This document shows, one piece after another, positions 1 to 7,445 of a stretch of DNA of 17,305 nucleotides; within the stretch, counting starts at the first letter, position 1; each line of letters begins with the position of its first letter. Origin of the DNA: WLMZ01 sp037139095. Its GTDB lineage: Bacteria; Actinomycetota; Acidimicrobiia; Acidimicrobiales; Ilumatobacteraceae. Both the position numbers and the translations under genes were made by a program. The stretch covers positions 1 to 17,305 of the forward strand of contig JBAXHD010000049.1 of NCBI GenBank assembly GCA_037139095.1, in the 5' to 3' direction. A model generated the notes under the pieces. It made no database searches. It worked only from the letters and a program-made list of their open reading frames with translations, and was not told where the DNA came from.

Positions 1-30
1 CGCGACCTTGCCTGCAAGCGAAATTTCCAT
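1..30 (-). CDS. 5' end of a probable short-chain dehydrogenase (partial)
   Basis: Only the first ten codons are inside the window, reading MEISLAGKVA from an ATG at 30. A short N-terminus ending in L-x-G-K-V-A is typical of classical short-chain dehydrogenases/reductases, where the Rossmann glycine motif would follow directly. The start lies 9 bases after the stop of the HlyC-type gene on the same strand, so it is probably the next gene of the phoH-ybeY-hlyC operon. No clear Shine-Dalgarno sequence is visible. The family call rests on ten residues and is tentative. In many actinobacteria era follows at this point, but these residues do not look like the Era N-terminus. Confidence 0.45.
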   Translation of the reverse strand, partial: MEISLAGKVA

Positions 31-39
31 GCCCGCAAG

Positions 40-1347
40 TTAGTCGGAGGCAAGTCCGCCGAACTGCTCCGAGGAGTCACTGGCCAGCACGCTGACGGCA
101 ACTCGACGAACGCGCCGACCCTCGACTTCGAAGGCCGAGAACCGCCAGCCAGCAAAGTCGACGCTCTCGCCTACGGCGGGCACATGCTCGAGTGTGCCAA
201 ACAAAAAGCCACCGATGGTGTCCCAGTCATCGTCGGGCAAATTGAGTTCGAGAAGGTCGTTGAGATCGCCAACCGACATGCCCCCATCGACGAGATAATC
301 GCCATTGCTGAGGCGCTCGACTTCTTCGTCTTCGGTGTCGTGCTCATCGACGATCTCGCCAACAAGCTCTTCAAGGCAATCTTCGAGCGTGAGCAAACCA
401 GCGATAGCGCCGTACTCGTCGGCGACAAACGCAAGGTGAAACTTCTGCGCCTGCATCTCGCGCATCAAGCGACTCACAGGCTTGTTCTCGGGCACCACGA
501 TTGCCAAGCGCACGATGTCGCGCACCGGAGAAGCCCCCTTGCCTTCACGCTCGAGACGCATCAGATCCTTGGTGTACGCGAGGCCGATGACATCGTCTTC
601 GTCTCCTTCGCTGAGCACCGGCAACCTGCTGACACCCTTGGCAATGGCGACATCGAGTGCTTCGGTGACCGTGGCATCGAAATCGACAACCACCATGTCG
701 GGACGCGGCACCATAATCTCGCGAGCAACCGTGTCGCCGAATTCAATAACCGACTCGATCAGCAAGTGTTCTTCGGGTTCAACGACTCCTTCGTGAGCAG
801 CGGCTTGCACAATGCCAAGCAGTTCTTGCTCGGAAACGAACGGGCCCTTTTCGAGACCCTTGCCGCGCACGATGACGTTTGTGAGCCAGATCAAACCCTT
901 TGAGATCCAGCGCAGCGGAGGGAACGCAACCAGCGCCGCCGCAGGGCGAGCCGTGGCCAGCGCGGCGCGCTCGGGGTACAACACCGCGTATGTCTTGGGC
1001 ACTGCTTCGGCGAACACGAAGAACACCAACACGTTGATGAACACGCCAACCACAAGGCCCCAGGTGCCAAACAGATGGTCGAACACGATTGCCGTAAGTG
1101 TCGATTGCACGATGGTGCAAGCGAACACCGTAAGCAACAGCGGGTTGATCCAACGCTCGGGCTCGCTGACCAGCTTTACAAGCACCTTCGCGGATCGATG
1201 ACCCTTATCAAGCAACGACGCGGCCTTGGGCTTGGTCATGCGTGACAGACCCATCTCGGCAGCCGAGCAGAAGGCAAGCATGACGAGCAATACACCGATG
1301 GCGACCAATCGCCACACATCGGTTGACGAGAACTGGTTGGCGATCAT
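40..1347 (-). CDS. CNNM/HlyC-CorC family membrane protein (DUF21, CBS pair, CorC_HlyC domain)
   Basis: This 435-aa protein has the full domain order of the CNNM/CorC family. An N-terminal DUF21 membrane domain (about 1-165) has hydrophobic segments near 12-33, 68-88 and 93-118. A linker carries the conserved acidic-helix text SEQELLGIVQAA. A tandem CBS pair follows (about 205-335, including REIMVPRPDM and the DEYGAIAGLLTLED stretch), then a C-terminal CorC_HlyC domain (about 350-425). Members are divalent-cation (Mg2+ or Co2+) transporters or efflux-linked proteins. The old name haemolysin is historical and no haemolytic role is implied. The ATG overlaps the ybeY stop as ATGA, which fixes the start and implies translational coupling. 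Ion specificity cannot be read from sequence. Confidence 0.93.
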   Translation of the reverse strand: MIANQFSSTDVWRLVAIGVLLVMLAFCSAAEMGLSRMTKPKAASLLDKGHRSAKVLVKLVSEPERWINPLLLTVFACTIVQSTLTAIVFDHLFGTWGLVVGVFINVLVFFVFAEAVPKTYAVLYPERAALATARPAAALVAFPPLRWISKGLIWLTNVIVRGKGLEKGPFVSEQELLGIVQAAAHEGVVEPEEHLLIESVIEFGDTVAREIMVPRPDMVVVDFDATVTEALDVAIAKGVSRLPVLSEGDEDDVIGLAYTKDLMRLEREGKGASPVRDIVRLAIVVPENKPVSRLMREMQAQKFHLAFVADEYGAIAGLLTLEDCLEELVGEIVDEHDTEDEEVERLSNGDYLVDGGMSVGDLNDLLELNLPDDDWDTIGGFLFGTLEHVPAVGESVDFAGWRFSAFEVEGRRVRRVAVSVLASDSSEQFGGLASD

Positions 1348-1919
1348 GGTGTGGAAGAGTCCTGACGGAATCCGGTTGGAGCCTCACCGTGCCAGTGAAG
1401 TTGTTCGAGTAAATCGAGTTCGCGGCGACGCATCACGATCGTCTCGTCGGGTTCCGCGTGGTCGTAGCCCAGCACATGCAAGATGCCGTGCACAACCAGC
1501 AACGCAATCTCATCGTCGAACGTGCCCGCATGAGTTGGCGCCTGCTGCGCTGCCACCTTGGGGCAGATGACTACGTCGCCCAACAGCATCGGTAGATCGG
1601 ATGGGTCCAGCGGCGCACGATCGGGGCCGCGGGTGGCGCCAGTGGCCACAGGATTCATATCGAGGTCGGCAGCATCAATGGGAAATGACAGCACATCGGT
1701 GGGACCGGTCTTGCCGAGAAACGATTCGTTGAGTTCGGCAATGTCTTGCTCGGTAATGAAGATGATCGACATCTCTGTGCCGCCTCGAATTCCTTCGGCA
1801 GCCAACACCGCAGCAGCAAGGTTCTGCCAGCGCTGCAAATCGATCGGTAGATCGGTCTGCTCGTCGGACACAAACACTTCGGGATCTACGTTGCCACCGA
1901 TTTTGCGGCGACCGCCCAT
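1344..1919 (-). CDS. ybeY: Endoribonuclease / rRNA maturation factor YbeY
   Basis: YbeY is a zinc-dependent single-strand endoribonuclease that acts in 16S rRNA 3'-end maturation and ribosome quality control. The signature HGILHVLGYDH is present, with the three zinc histidines at residues 144, 148 and 154 of the 191-aa form. The upstream family motifs VLSFP (76-80) and LGDVVI (113-118) are also present. I chose the ATG at 1919, 16 bases downstream of the phoH stop, which gives a normal family length. The frame stays open to 2021, but that extension lies inside phoH and does not resemble YbeY. GTG codons a few residues further in are alternative starts. Its stop overlaps the start of the HlyC-type gene by ATGA. 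It sits between phoH and the CBS-domain gene, the usual actinobacterial order. Confidence 0.95.
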   Translation of the reverse strand: MGGRRKIGGNVDPEVFVSDEQTDLPIDLQRWQNLAAAVLAAEGIRGGTEMSIIFITEQDIAELNESFLGKTGPTDVLSFPIDAADLDMNPVATGATRGPDRAPLDPSDLPMLLGDVVICPKVAAQQAPTHAGTFDDEIALLVVHGILHVLGYDHAEPDETIVMRRRELDLLEQLHWHGEAPTGFRQDSSTP

Positions 1920-1935
1920 GCGCGGCCGAGAAGAA

Positions 1936-2928
1936 TCAGCCACGACGACCTCGAGACGATGTATCGGCAGGACGAGTGGGCACGGTTGCGCGTTCGTATG
2001 CGGCCACGATGTCGCCAACAATGCGATGCCGTACTACGTCGCCCGCGCCTAGGTGCACAAAGGCCAGCCCTTCGATGCCGGTGAGCGTGCGCTCGAGACC
2101 CGACAAGCCGCTGCGACCATCGGGCACATCGACCTGAGTGGTGTCGCCGGTGACGACGACCTTTGAGCCGAAGCCAATACGAGTAAGGAACATCTTCATT
2201 TGCTCGGGCGTGGTGTTCTGCGCTTCATCAAGAATGATGAAGCTGTTGTTCAGCGTGCGACCACGCATAAAGGCCAGCGGCGCAACTTCGATTGCCTGAC
2301 GCTCAATCAGCTTCTGCGTGCCTTCGGCCTCGACCATGTCGTAGAGCGCGTCGTAGAGCGGACGCAGATATGGATCAATCTTGGCCATCAGATCGCCTGG
2401 CAAAAAGCCAAGGCGCTCGCCTGCCTCGACCGCTGGTCGAGTGAGGATGATTCGTTGCACCTGTTTGGTCTGCAGCGCATGAACCGCCATCGCGATAGCC
2501 AACCAACTTTTGCCCGTGCCCGCTGGACCCATGCCGAACGTGATGACGTTTTCGCGAATGGCATCGATGTAGCGCTTCTGGCCCGCCGTCTTGGGATGCA
2601 CCGAGCGACCCTTGGCCCCGCGAATGATGTCGTCGGTGAGCACTTTGCTGGGTAGCTCATGCTGCTTCATCATGTCGATCGAGCGCGTCACCATGGTGCT
2701 ATCGAGATGCTGGCCGCGCTGCAGCACGAGCACGAGCTCTTCAAACAGCTTGGCCACCTGATCGGCTTCGCCGCCAGCAACGCTGATTTCATTGCCCCGA
2801 ATGACCACGCTGGACTCGGGGAATGCCTGCTCGATCTGCCGCACGAATTCGTCACGGGTGCCCACGAGCGCAGACATGAGATGTGAACCGGGGACAACGA
2901 CGGTGACCGTAGTGCCAAGAGAGGTCAT
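1936..2928 (-). CDS. phoH: PhoH-family P-loop ATPase
   Basis: This is a PhoH-like ATPase of 330 aa. An N-terminal KH-like region (about 1-100, with ESSVVIRGNEISVAGG) is followed by the PhoH ATPase core. Walker A is GPAGTGKS at 134-141 and Walker B is IILDEAQN at 231-238. The sensor-like VVVTGDTTQVD follows. PhoH proteins resemble the helicase superfamily 1 core and are linked to RNA metabolism, often with YbeY as here. The open frame extends to 3087, but the extra 53 residues are basic, low in conserved character and lie in the promoter region shared with the divergent GGDEF-EAL gene. I therefore start at the ATG at 2928 (MTSLGTTVTV). No strong Shine-Dalgarno sequence is visible there, so the start is less certain than the identity. 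It is the first gene of the minus-strand operon. Confidence 0.93.
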   Translation of the reverse strand: MTSLGTTVTVVVPGSHLMSALVGTRDEFVRQIEQAFPESSVVIRGNEISVAGGEADQVAKLFEELVLVLQRGQHLDSTMVTRSIDMMKQHELPSKVLTDDIIRGAKGRSVHPKTAGQKRYIDAIRENVITFGMGPAGTGKSWLAIAMAVHALQTKQVQRIILTRPAVEAGERLGFLPGDLMAKIDPYLRPLYDALYDMVEAEGTQKLIERQAIEVAPLAFMRGRTLNNSFIILDEAQNTTPEQMKMFLTRIGFGSKVVVTGDTTQVDVPDGRSGLSGLERTLTGIEGLAFVHLGAGDVVRHRIVGDIVAAYERATVPTRPADTSSRGRRG

Positions 2929-3152
2929 AGAACCTGGGCCGTCAATACCGTCATCGGCCCTACCGTATCGCCGCTGACGGGCCACAACGCGCACTACACC
3001 GGTCGGGGCCCGAGTCGTTATCACTCTTTGTGTTTGCCTAACCACAAATCTCTGGCTTTCGGACGAAACCTTACGTAGGCTCACCAACGATCACAGCTTG
3101 TGCGATCTCAGCGGTGTAAAAGTAGAGCGACAAGCAGACCAGCGAGGGCAAC
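2929..3152. promoter_or_regulatory. Divergent intergenic region between phoH and the GGDEF-EAL gene
   Basis: These 224 bases separate two divergent genes and must carry both promoters. On the minus strand, TTGTGG and GATAAC (around 3010-3045) could be weak -35 and -10 boxes, but the 19-base spacing is long. An imperfect 19-base dyad with GATCACA and TGTGCGATC arms lies at 3089-3107. On the plus strand a purine-rich GAGGG lies 4 bases before the GTG at 3153. I see no convincing promoter consensus, riboswitch or small RNA. Confidence 0.3.
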
Positions 3153-5438
3153 GTGGGCGAGACACAGCGACCGAAGACGAAAGCATGGTGGTTTCCGGCA
3201 CTCACCATGTGCGTCGCGCTTGTGGCGCTCTTCAGCCGCTCGTTCGATCTGCAGTTAGTGGCCTACGTAGCCGTGGCAATCCAGATCGTCCCGCTCGCCT
3301 ACACCTCACTCAATAGGGGCTACATCAACACTGCCCTGTTTCGAGCGATGGCGTTCGTCGGCGTCGCCGATGCCGCAACCATCTTCGTACGCGCCAAATC
3401 TGACAGCACCACAGCTACTCGAGTGGCAGCCGAAATCGCAATGCTGGTCTGCGCGCTTGTGGTGATGGGCGCTATCGCAGTCGTGGCCCGCAACCGCCGC
3501 GGCCGCGACTTTCGCGGCGTCCTTGCTGATGCGGGCATCGTTGCCCTCGGCAGTTGGTTGCTCGGTTGGATTCTGTTGGTGCGCCCACGCGCAGCCAAGT
3601 TCGACGGCAGCACATGGCAAGCATTGCTCCACAACGGCTACGAACCTCTCGGCTCAGTGGTGCTGTTCTTACTGATGATCGTGTTGTTCTCTGACACAGT
3701 GCGCTCCCAAGCCGTTTGGTATCTCAGCGGCTCCATTGTTCTTGCTGCAGCGGGCAGCATCGTCAACGCGCTCACCACCACTGGCAGCACGCGCAACATC
3801 GGCCCCTCAGCTATGGCCCTCAACATGCTGGCCTACGGGTGTGCTTACGCCGCGATGATGCACCCCAGCATGCGATCGCTCACCGAGCGCCAACCAGTGG
3901 GGCCGCATCGTCCGGTGACAGGTCGCATCATCATCGCCGCCGCCGCGCTGATCGCGCCGATCATGGTGGCTAGCGCAACAGTGCCACACGGTCGACTCGA
4001 TCTCGTGGTGCGGATGGTTTCGGTTGCAGCTCTGGCGCTTTTGGTTACCGCTCGAGTTGTTTCGGCCGTTCACGAGAACCGGTCGGCTCAAGTAGAGCTG
4101 CTGCAGTCGGCACACACTGACTCACTTACCGGGTTACCAAACCGCGGTCGATTGCTCGAACATGTCAACGCTGCCCTGCGCGAGTCGTGGAAGAGTGAGG
4201 CTCATCCAACCTTGTTCTTTATCGACGTCGACCGGTTCAAGAACATCAACGACAGCCTTGGCCATCCCGCAGGCGACGAAGTGTTACGCACCATCGCTGC
4301 GCGACTCGGCCAGATCGTTCCGCAACGTGCGATTGTTGCCCGAATCGCAGGCGACGAATACGTGGTGTTCGACCCCGCATCGCCATCGGTAGACGATGCA
4401 ATGAGCCTCGCCGAACTTCTGCTCAACGAACTCCACGAACCGCTCACGCTCAATGCGGGCGATGTGTTTGTCACCGCCAGCATCGGAGTTGCCCGGCTCG
4501 ACCCACAATCACACCGCAGTGCCGAACTGTTGCTTCGCCACGCCGACACAGCGATGTACCAAGCCAAAGATCTTGGCCGCAACTGTGTGGCCCTGTTCGA
4601 CGAATCGATGCACGAAAAGGTCACCCACCGTCTCGCCGTAGAGACCGCCTTGTTCCGCGCGCTCGAACGCCACGAACTGCAGATGTTTCATCAGCCAATT
4701 CTCGAACTCGCTACTGGCGAAGTCGTTGGCTTCGAAGCGCTGATGCGCTGGCAGCAAGGAGACGGCACCAACGTGTCGCCGGCCGAGTTCATCCCCATTG
4801 CCGAAGAGACCGGCACCATCATCGAGCTGGGCGCGTGGGCGCTACTCGAAGCGCTCGACCAACTGCGCGGTTGGATCGACGAAGGCATCTGTTCGCCAAC
4901 CGCGTCTATGTCGGTCAACGTGTCGCCACGGCAACTCGCCGACCCCAACTTCCCATCGATTGTCGACGAAGCGCTGCGCCGCTCAAAGGTTCCGGCAGAT
5001 CTGCTCTGGCTCGAGATCACCGAGGGCATCATGATCTCCGAGCCCGAGTTGGCACTGGCATCGCTGCAACGTTTGCGCTCGCTCGGCGTGCGTGTTGCAC
5101 TCGATGACTTCGGCACCGGCTATTCATCGCTGTCACTGCTGCAAAAGTTTCCGCTGCAGCGCGTGAAGATCGACCGTGCCTTCGTGAACGGTGTGGCCGA
5201 CAACGCCAACGACAGGTCGCTGGTGCGCACCATCATTGCCATGGGTTCATCGCTCGGACTCGACATGGTCGCCGAAGGCGTGGAAACCATGCAGCAACTG
5301 CGCGTGCTCGGCGAACTTGGCTGTGCGAAAGCGCAGGGCTATCTCATCAGCCATCCCATTCCGGCCGATGCAATGCGCGGAACCGTGAAAGCACTCGAGC
5401 GCCTCAGGCTCTCTACTGCCATTCCCGAAACTGACTGA
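3153..5438 (+). CDS. Membrane-anchored GGDEF-EAL protein (c-di-GMP turnover)
   Basis: This 761-aa protein would make and/or break cyclic di-GMP at the inner membrane. About ten hydrophobic segments fill residues 12-306. They match no sensor domain I can name and recall the MASE-type integral sensors. The GGDEF domain begins at the HTDSLTGLPNR motif (321-331) and keeps the metal-binding FIDVDRFK. Its signature is AGDEY (399-403) instead of GGDEF, a change tolerated in some active cyclases. The inhibitory RxxD site is absent, since residues 390-393 read PQRA. The EAL domain looks intact: EAL at 528-530, SVNVSPRQL, LWLEITEG, DDFGTGYSS at 651-659, VKIDRAF, AEGVE and the final QGYLIS. The start is GTG, preceded by GAGGG. 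Its stop abuts the stop of the convergent acetoacetyl-CoA synthetase gene. Net activity cannot be predicted. Confidence 0.92.
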   Translation: MGETQRPKTKAWWFPALTMCVALVALFSRSFDLQLVAYVAVAIQIVPLAYTSLNRGYINTALFRAMAFVGVADAATIFVRAKSDSTTATRVAAEIAMLVCALVVMGAIAVVARNRRGRDFRGVLADAGIVALGSWLLGWILLVRPRAAKFDGSTWQALLHNGYEPLGSVVLFLLMIVLFSDTVRSQAVWYLSGSIVLAAAGSIVNALTTTGSTRNIGPSAMALNMLAYGCAYAAMMHPSMRSLTERQPVGPHRPVTGRIIIAAAALIAPIMVASATVPHGRLDLVVRMVSVAALALLVTARVVSAVHENRSAQVELLQSAHTDSLTGLPNRGRLLEHVNAALRESWKSEAHPTLFFIDVDRFKNINDSLGHPAGDEVLRTIAARLGQIVPQRAIVARIAGDEYVVFDPASPSVDDAMSLAELLLNELHEPLTLNAGDVFVTASIGVARLDPQSHRSAELLLRHADTAMYQAKDLGRNCVALFDESMHEKVTHRLAVETALFRALERHELQMFHQPILELATGEVVGFEALMRWQQGDGTNVSPAEFIPIAEETGTIIELGAWALLEALDQLRGWIDEGICSPTASMSVNVSPRQLADPNFPSIVDEALRRSKVPADLLWLEITEGIMISEPELALASLQRLRSLGVRVALDDFGTGYSSLSLLQKFPLQRVKIDRAFVNGVADNANDRSLVRTIIAMGSSLGLDMVAEGVETMQQLRVLGELGCAKAQGYLISHPIPADAMRGTVKALERLRLSTAIPETD

Positions 5439-7409
5439 TCAACTCGCGGTGTCGCGGGTCAGCGCTGGGTGCGCCGCAATCGCATCGAGCGCTTCGGGGT
5501 TCACGATCGAACCACGGTTGCGCACTACTCGACCGTTCACCGCATCGGCCACTGCGAGCTCAACCAACTTGCCGCTGAACGTACGCGGCAGGTCGGCAAC
5601 CGCCACGATAATGCCAGGCACATGACGCGGACTGAGGGCTGCGCGGATGGTTGATTTGATACGCGCGGCGAGGGCATCGTCGAGCGCCAATCCCGGTGCG
5701 AGCTTCACCGCAAGGATGATCTTCACATCGTTGTCAACACTCTGACCAAAGGCGATTGATTCGGCGACTTCGGGCAGCGCATCGACCACGCGATAGATGT
5801 CGGCCGTTCCGATGCGCACTCCCCCGGGGTTCAACGTTGCGTCGGAGCGCCCGTGGATGATTGCGCCACCGTGCGAGGTCCACGAAGCAAAGTCGCCGTG
5901 AGACCACTTGCCCTCGAACCGGTCGTAATAGGTGGCTCGGTAGCTGCGACCGTCGGGCCCGTATGGGTCGTCGTTCCATAGGCCCAGCGGCTGCGATGGA
6001 AAGGGCTGCGCGCATACCAACTCGCCGGGCCCATCGCCCACGCCAAGCGCATGCGCCGACTCGTCAACAAACTCAACAGCCATACCCAACAGCGGCGCCT
6101 GGATTTCGCCCGAGTACACGGGCATCGTGGGCACGCCACCGACGAAGCTCGCACAGAGGTCTGTGCCGCCTGAAATTGAGGCAAGGTGCACATCGGCCTT
6201 GATCGACGAATACACGTATTCGAAACCGCGCGGCGACAACGGCGAGCCCGTGGAGCAGATGGTTCGCAATGCCGACAGATCGTGAGCGCCAGCAATATCG
6301 AGTTCGCTGTTGGCCAAGCCATCGATGAACTTGGCCGACACGCCCAGCAGAGTGATGCGTTGCTGTTCGGCCATGGCGAAAAGCTGATGCTGCGTTGGGA
6401 ACATTGGCGAGCCGTCGTACACCACCACGGTTGCCCCAGTGCCGAGCGCCGAGGCCAACCAGTTCCACATCATCCAACCGGTTGTTGTGTAATAGGTGAC
6501 CACATCGCCAGGCCGGATGTCGCAATGCAAGCGATGTTCCTTCGCGTGCATCAGCAAGACGCCGCCAGCGCGATGCACAATGCATTTGGGTTTGCCCGTA
6601 GTGCCCGAACTGAACAACACGTACCACGGGTGATCGAACTGCAATTGCTCGAACGCAAGCGTGGCACCAACGTTGGCGTGCAACAGTTCGCTCCATTGCA
6701 CAAAGCCTGCGGGACCATCGTGAGTGCCGCCGAAGCAAACCTTCACCCGCGCAGTGGGCAGGCCGGCAGCGATCTCGGAGAGCTTGTCGCGGCAATCGAT
6801 GTGCTTGCCCGCGTAGGTGTATTCGAGGCAGCCGATGAGCACCACGGGTTCGATCTGGCCGAAGCGATCCAGCACTGCGGGCACGCCGAAATCGGGGGAA
6901 GCCGAGGCAAAGGTGGCACCGATGGATGCACCGGCCAACATCGCGATGATTGCCTCGGGACCATTGGGCACAAACGCCGCGATACGGTCGCCCGCAACCA
7001 CACCAGCGGCACGCAACGCTTGGGCGAGCTGGGCTACGGCGGCGCGCAATTCGGCCGACGACAACGATCGATCGAAACCTGCTTCGTTGTAGGCCACAAT
7101 CGCCGGCCGGTCGCTGGGCAAATGCGCCAGCAGGTTCTCTGCAACGTTGAGGCGCCCATCGGGGAAGAACCGGCACGCAGCCAGATTCTGATGCCGCCGC
7201 AGCACCTCAGCTCCGGGGTCGCCGATGATGTCACACTCGTTCCAAATCGCGCGCCAGAACCTGTCGGGCGATTCAACAGACCAGCGATGCAGCGCCGAGT
7301 AATCAAGCGGGTCGATGTTTACCGCCTGAGCAAACCGAGCGATGTTCGTATCGAGCGCACGCTCGCGGCTTGGGCTCCACAATGCACTGACGGCCGAGAG
7401 ATCTGTCAC
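5439..7409 (-). CDS. Acetoacetyl-CoA synthetase (acetoacetate--CoA ligase)
   Basis: This enzyme activates acetoacetate with ATP and CoA to acetoacetyl-CoA (EC 6.2.1.16). The 656-aa length and the start SALWSPSRERALDTNIARF match the acetoacetyl-CoA synthetase branch of the adenylate-forming superfamily, rather than acetyl-CoA synthetase. The AMP-binding loop SSGTTGKPKCIVHRAGG (268-284) is intact. The family text FGVPAVLDRFGQIEP and GWMMWNW are present. The catalytic lysine sits in PRTFSGK (K614). The start is GTG at 7409. An ATG at 7420 is out of frame and hits a stop at once. The gene is divergent from the phosphoesterase, only 36 bases away. In this context it would recover the acetoacetate released by the neighbouring BKACE enzyme, although it could also serve polyhydroxybutyrate or leucine catabolism. 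Confidence 0.93.
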   Translation of the reverse strand: MTDLSAVSALWSPSRERALDTNIARFAQAVNIDPLDYSALHRWSVESPDRFWRAIWNECDIIGDPGAEVLRRHQNLAACRFFPDGRLNVAENLLAHLPSDRPAIVAYNEAGFDRSLSSAELRAAVAQLAQALRAAGVVAGDRIAAFVPNGPEAIIAMLAGASIGATFASASPDFGVPAVLDRFGQIEPVVLIGCLEYTYAGKHIDCRDKLSEIAAGLPTARVKVCFGGTHDGPAGFVQWSELLHANVGATLAFEQLQFDHPWYVLFSSGTTGKPKCIVHRAGGVLLMHAKEHRLHCDIRPGDVVTYYTTTGWMMWNWLASALGTGATVVVYDGSPMFPTQHQLFAMAEQQRITLLGVSAKFIDGLANSELDIAGAHDLSALRTICSTGSPLSPRGFEYVYSSIKADVHLASISGGTDLCASFVGGVPTMPVYSGEIQAPLLGMAVEFVDESAHALGVGDGPGELVCAQPFPSQPLGLWNDDPYGPDGRSYRATYYDRFEGKWSHGDFASWTSHGGAIIHGRSDATLNPGGVRIGTADIYRVVDALPEVAESIAFGQSVDNDVKIILAVKLAPGLALDDALAARIKSTIRAALSPRHVPGIIVAVADLPRTFSGKLVELAVADAVNGRVVRNRGSIVNPEALDAIAAHPALTRDTAS

Positions 7410-7445
7410 GGCGACAACATAGGCGCTGACGCTAAGGTCACAAAA
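7410..7445. promoter_or_regulatory. 36-bp divergent promoter region, possibly for two leaderless mRNAs
   Basis: On the minus strand, TTGTGA (7443-7438), a 16-base spacer and TATGTT (7421-7416) precede the acetoacetyl-CoA synthetase GTG by 6 bases. On the plus strand, GCGACA (7411-7416), a 16-base spacer and TAAGGT (7433-7438) precede the phosphoesterase GTG by 7 bases. Both -10-like hexamers fit the TANNNT pattern, and the distance would place transcription starts at or next to the start codons. Leaderless genes of this form are common in actinobacteria. The AAGG inside TAAGGT could instead be a Shine-Dalgarno sequence for the plus gene. Confidence 0.4.

Noticed and set aside
184..903. A 239-codon plus-strand frame inside the HlyC-type gene.
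   Set aside because: It is an antisense shadow of the conserved CBS and CorC_HlyC domains.
2929..3087. A 53-residue N-terminal extension of PhoH.
   Set aside because: The residues are basic and unlike the family N-terminus, and they would fill the promoter region of two divergent genes.
6186..7445. A long plus-strand open frame in front of the phosphoesterase, antisense to acetoacetyl-CoA synthetase.
   Set aside because: It is the mirror of a strongly supported enzyme gene and its translation shows no family character. Codon bias in this genome keeps antisense frames open.
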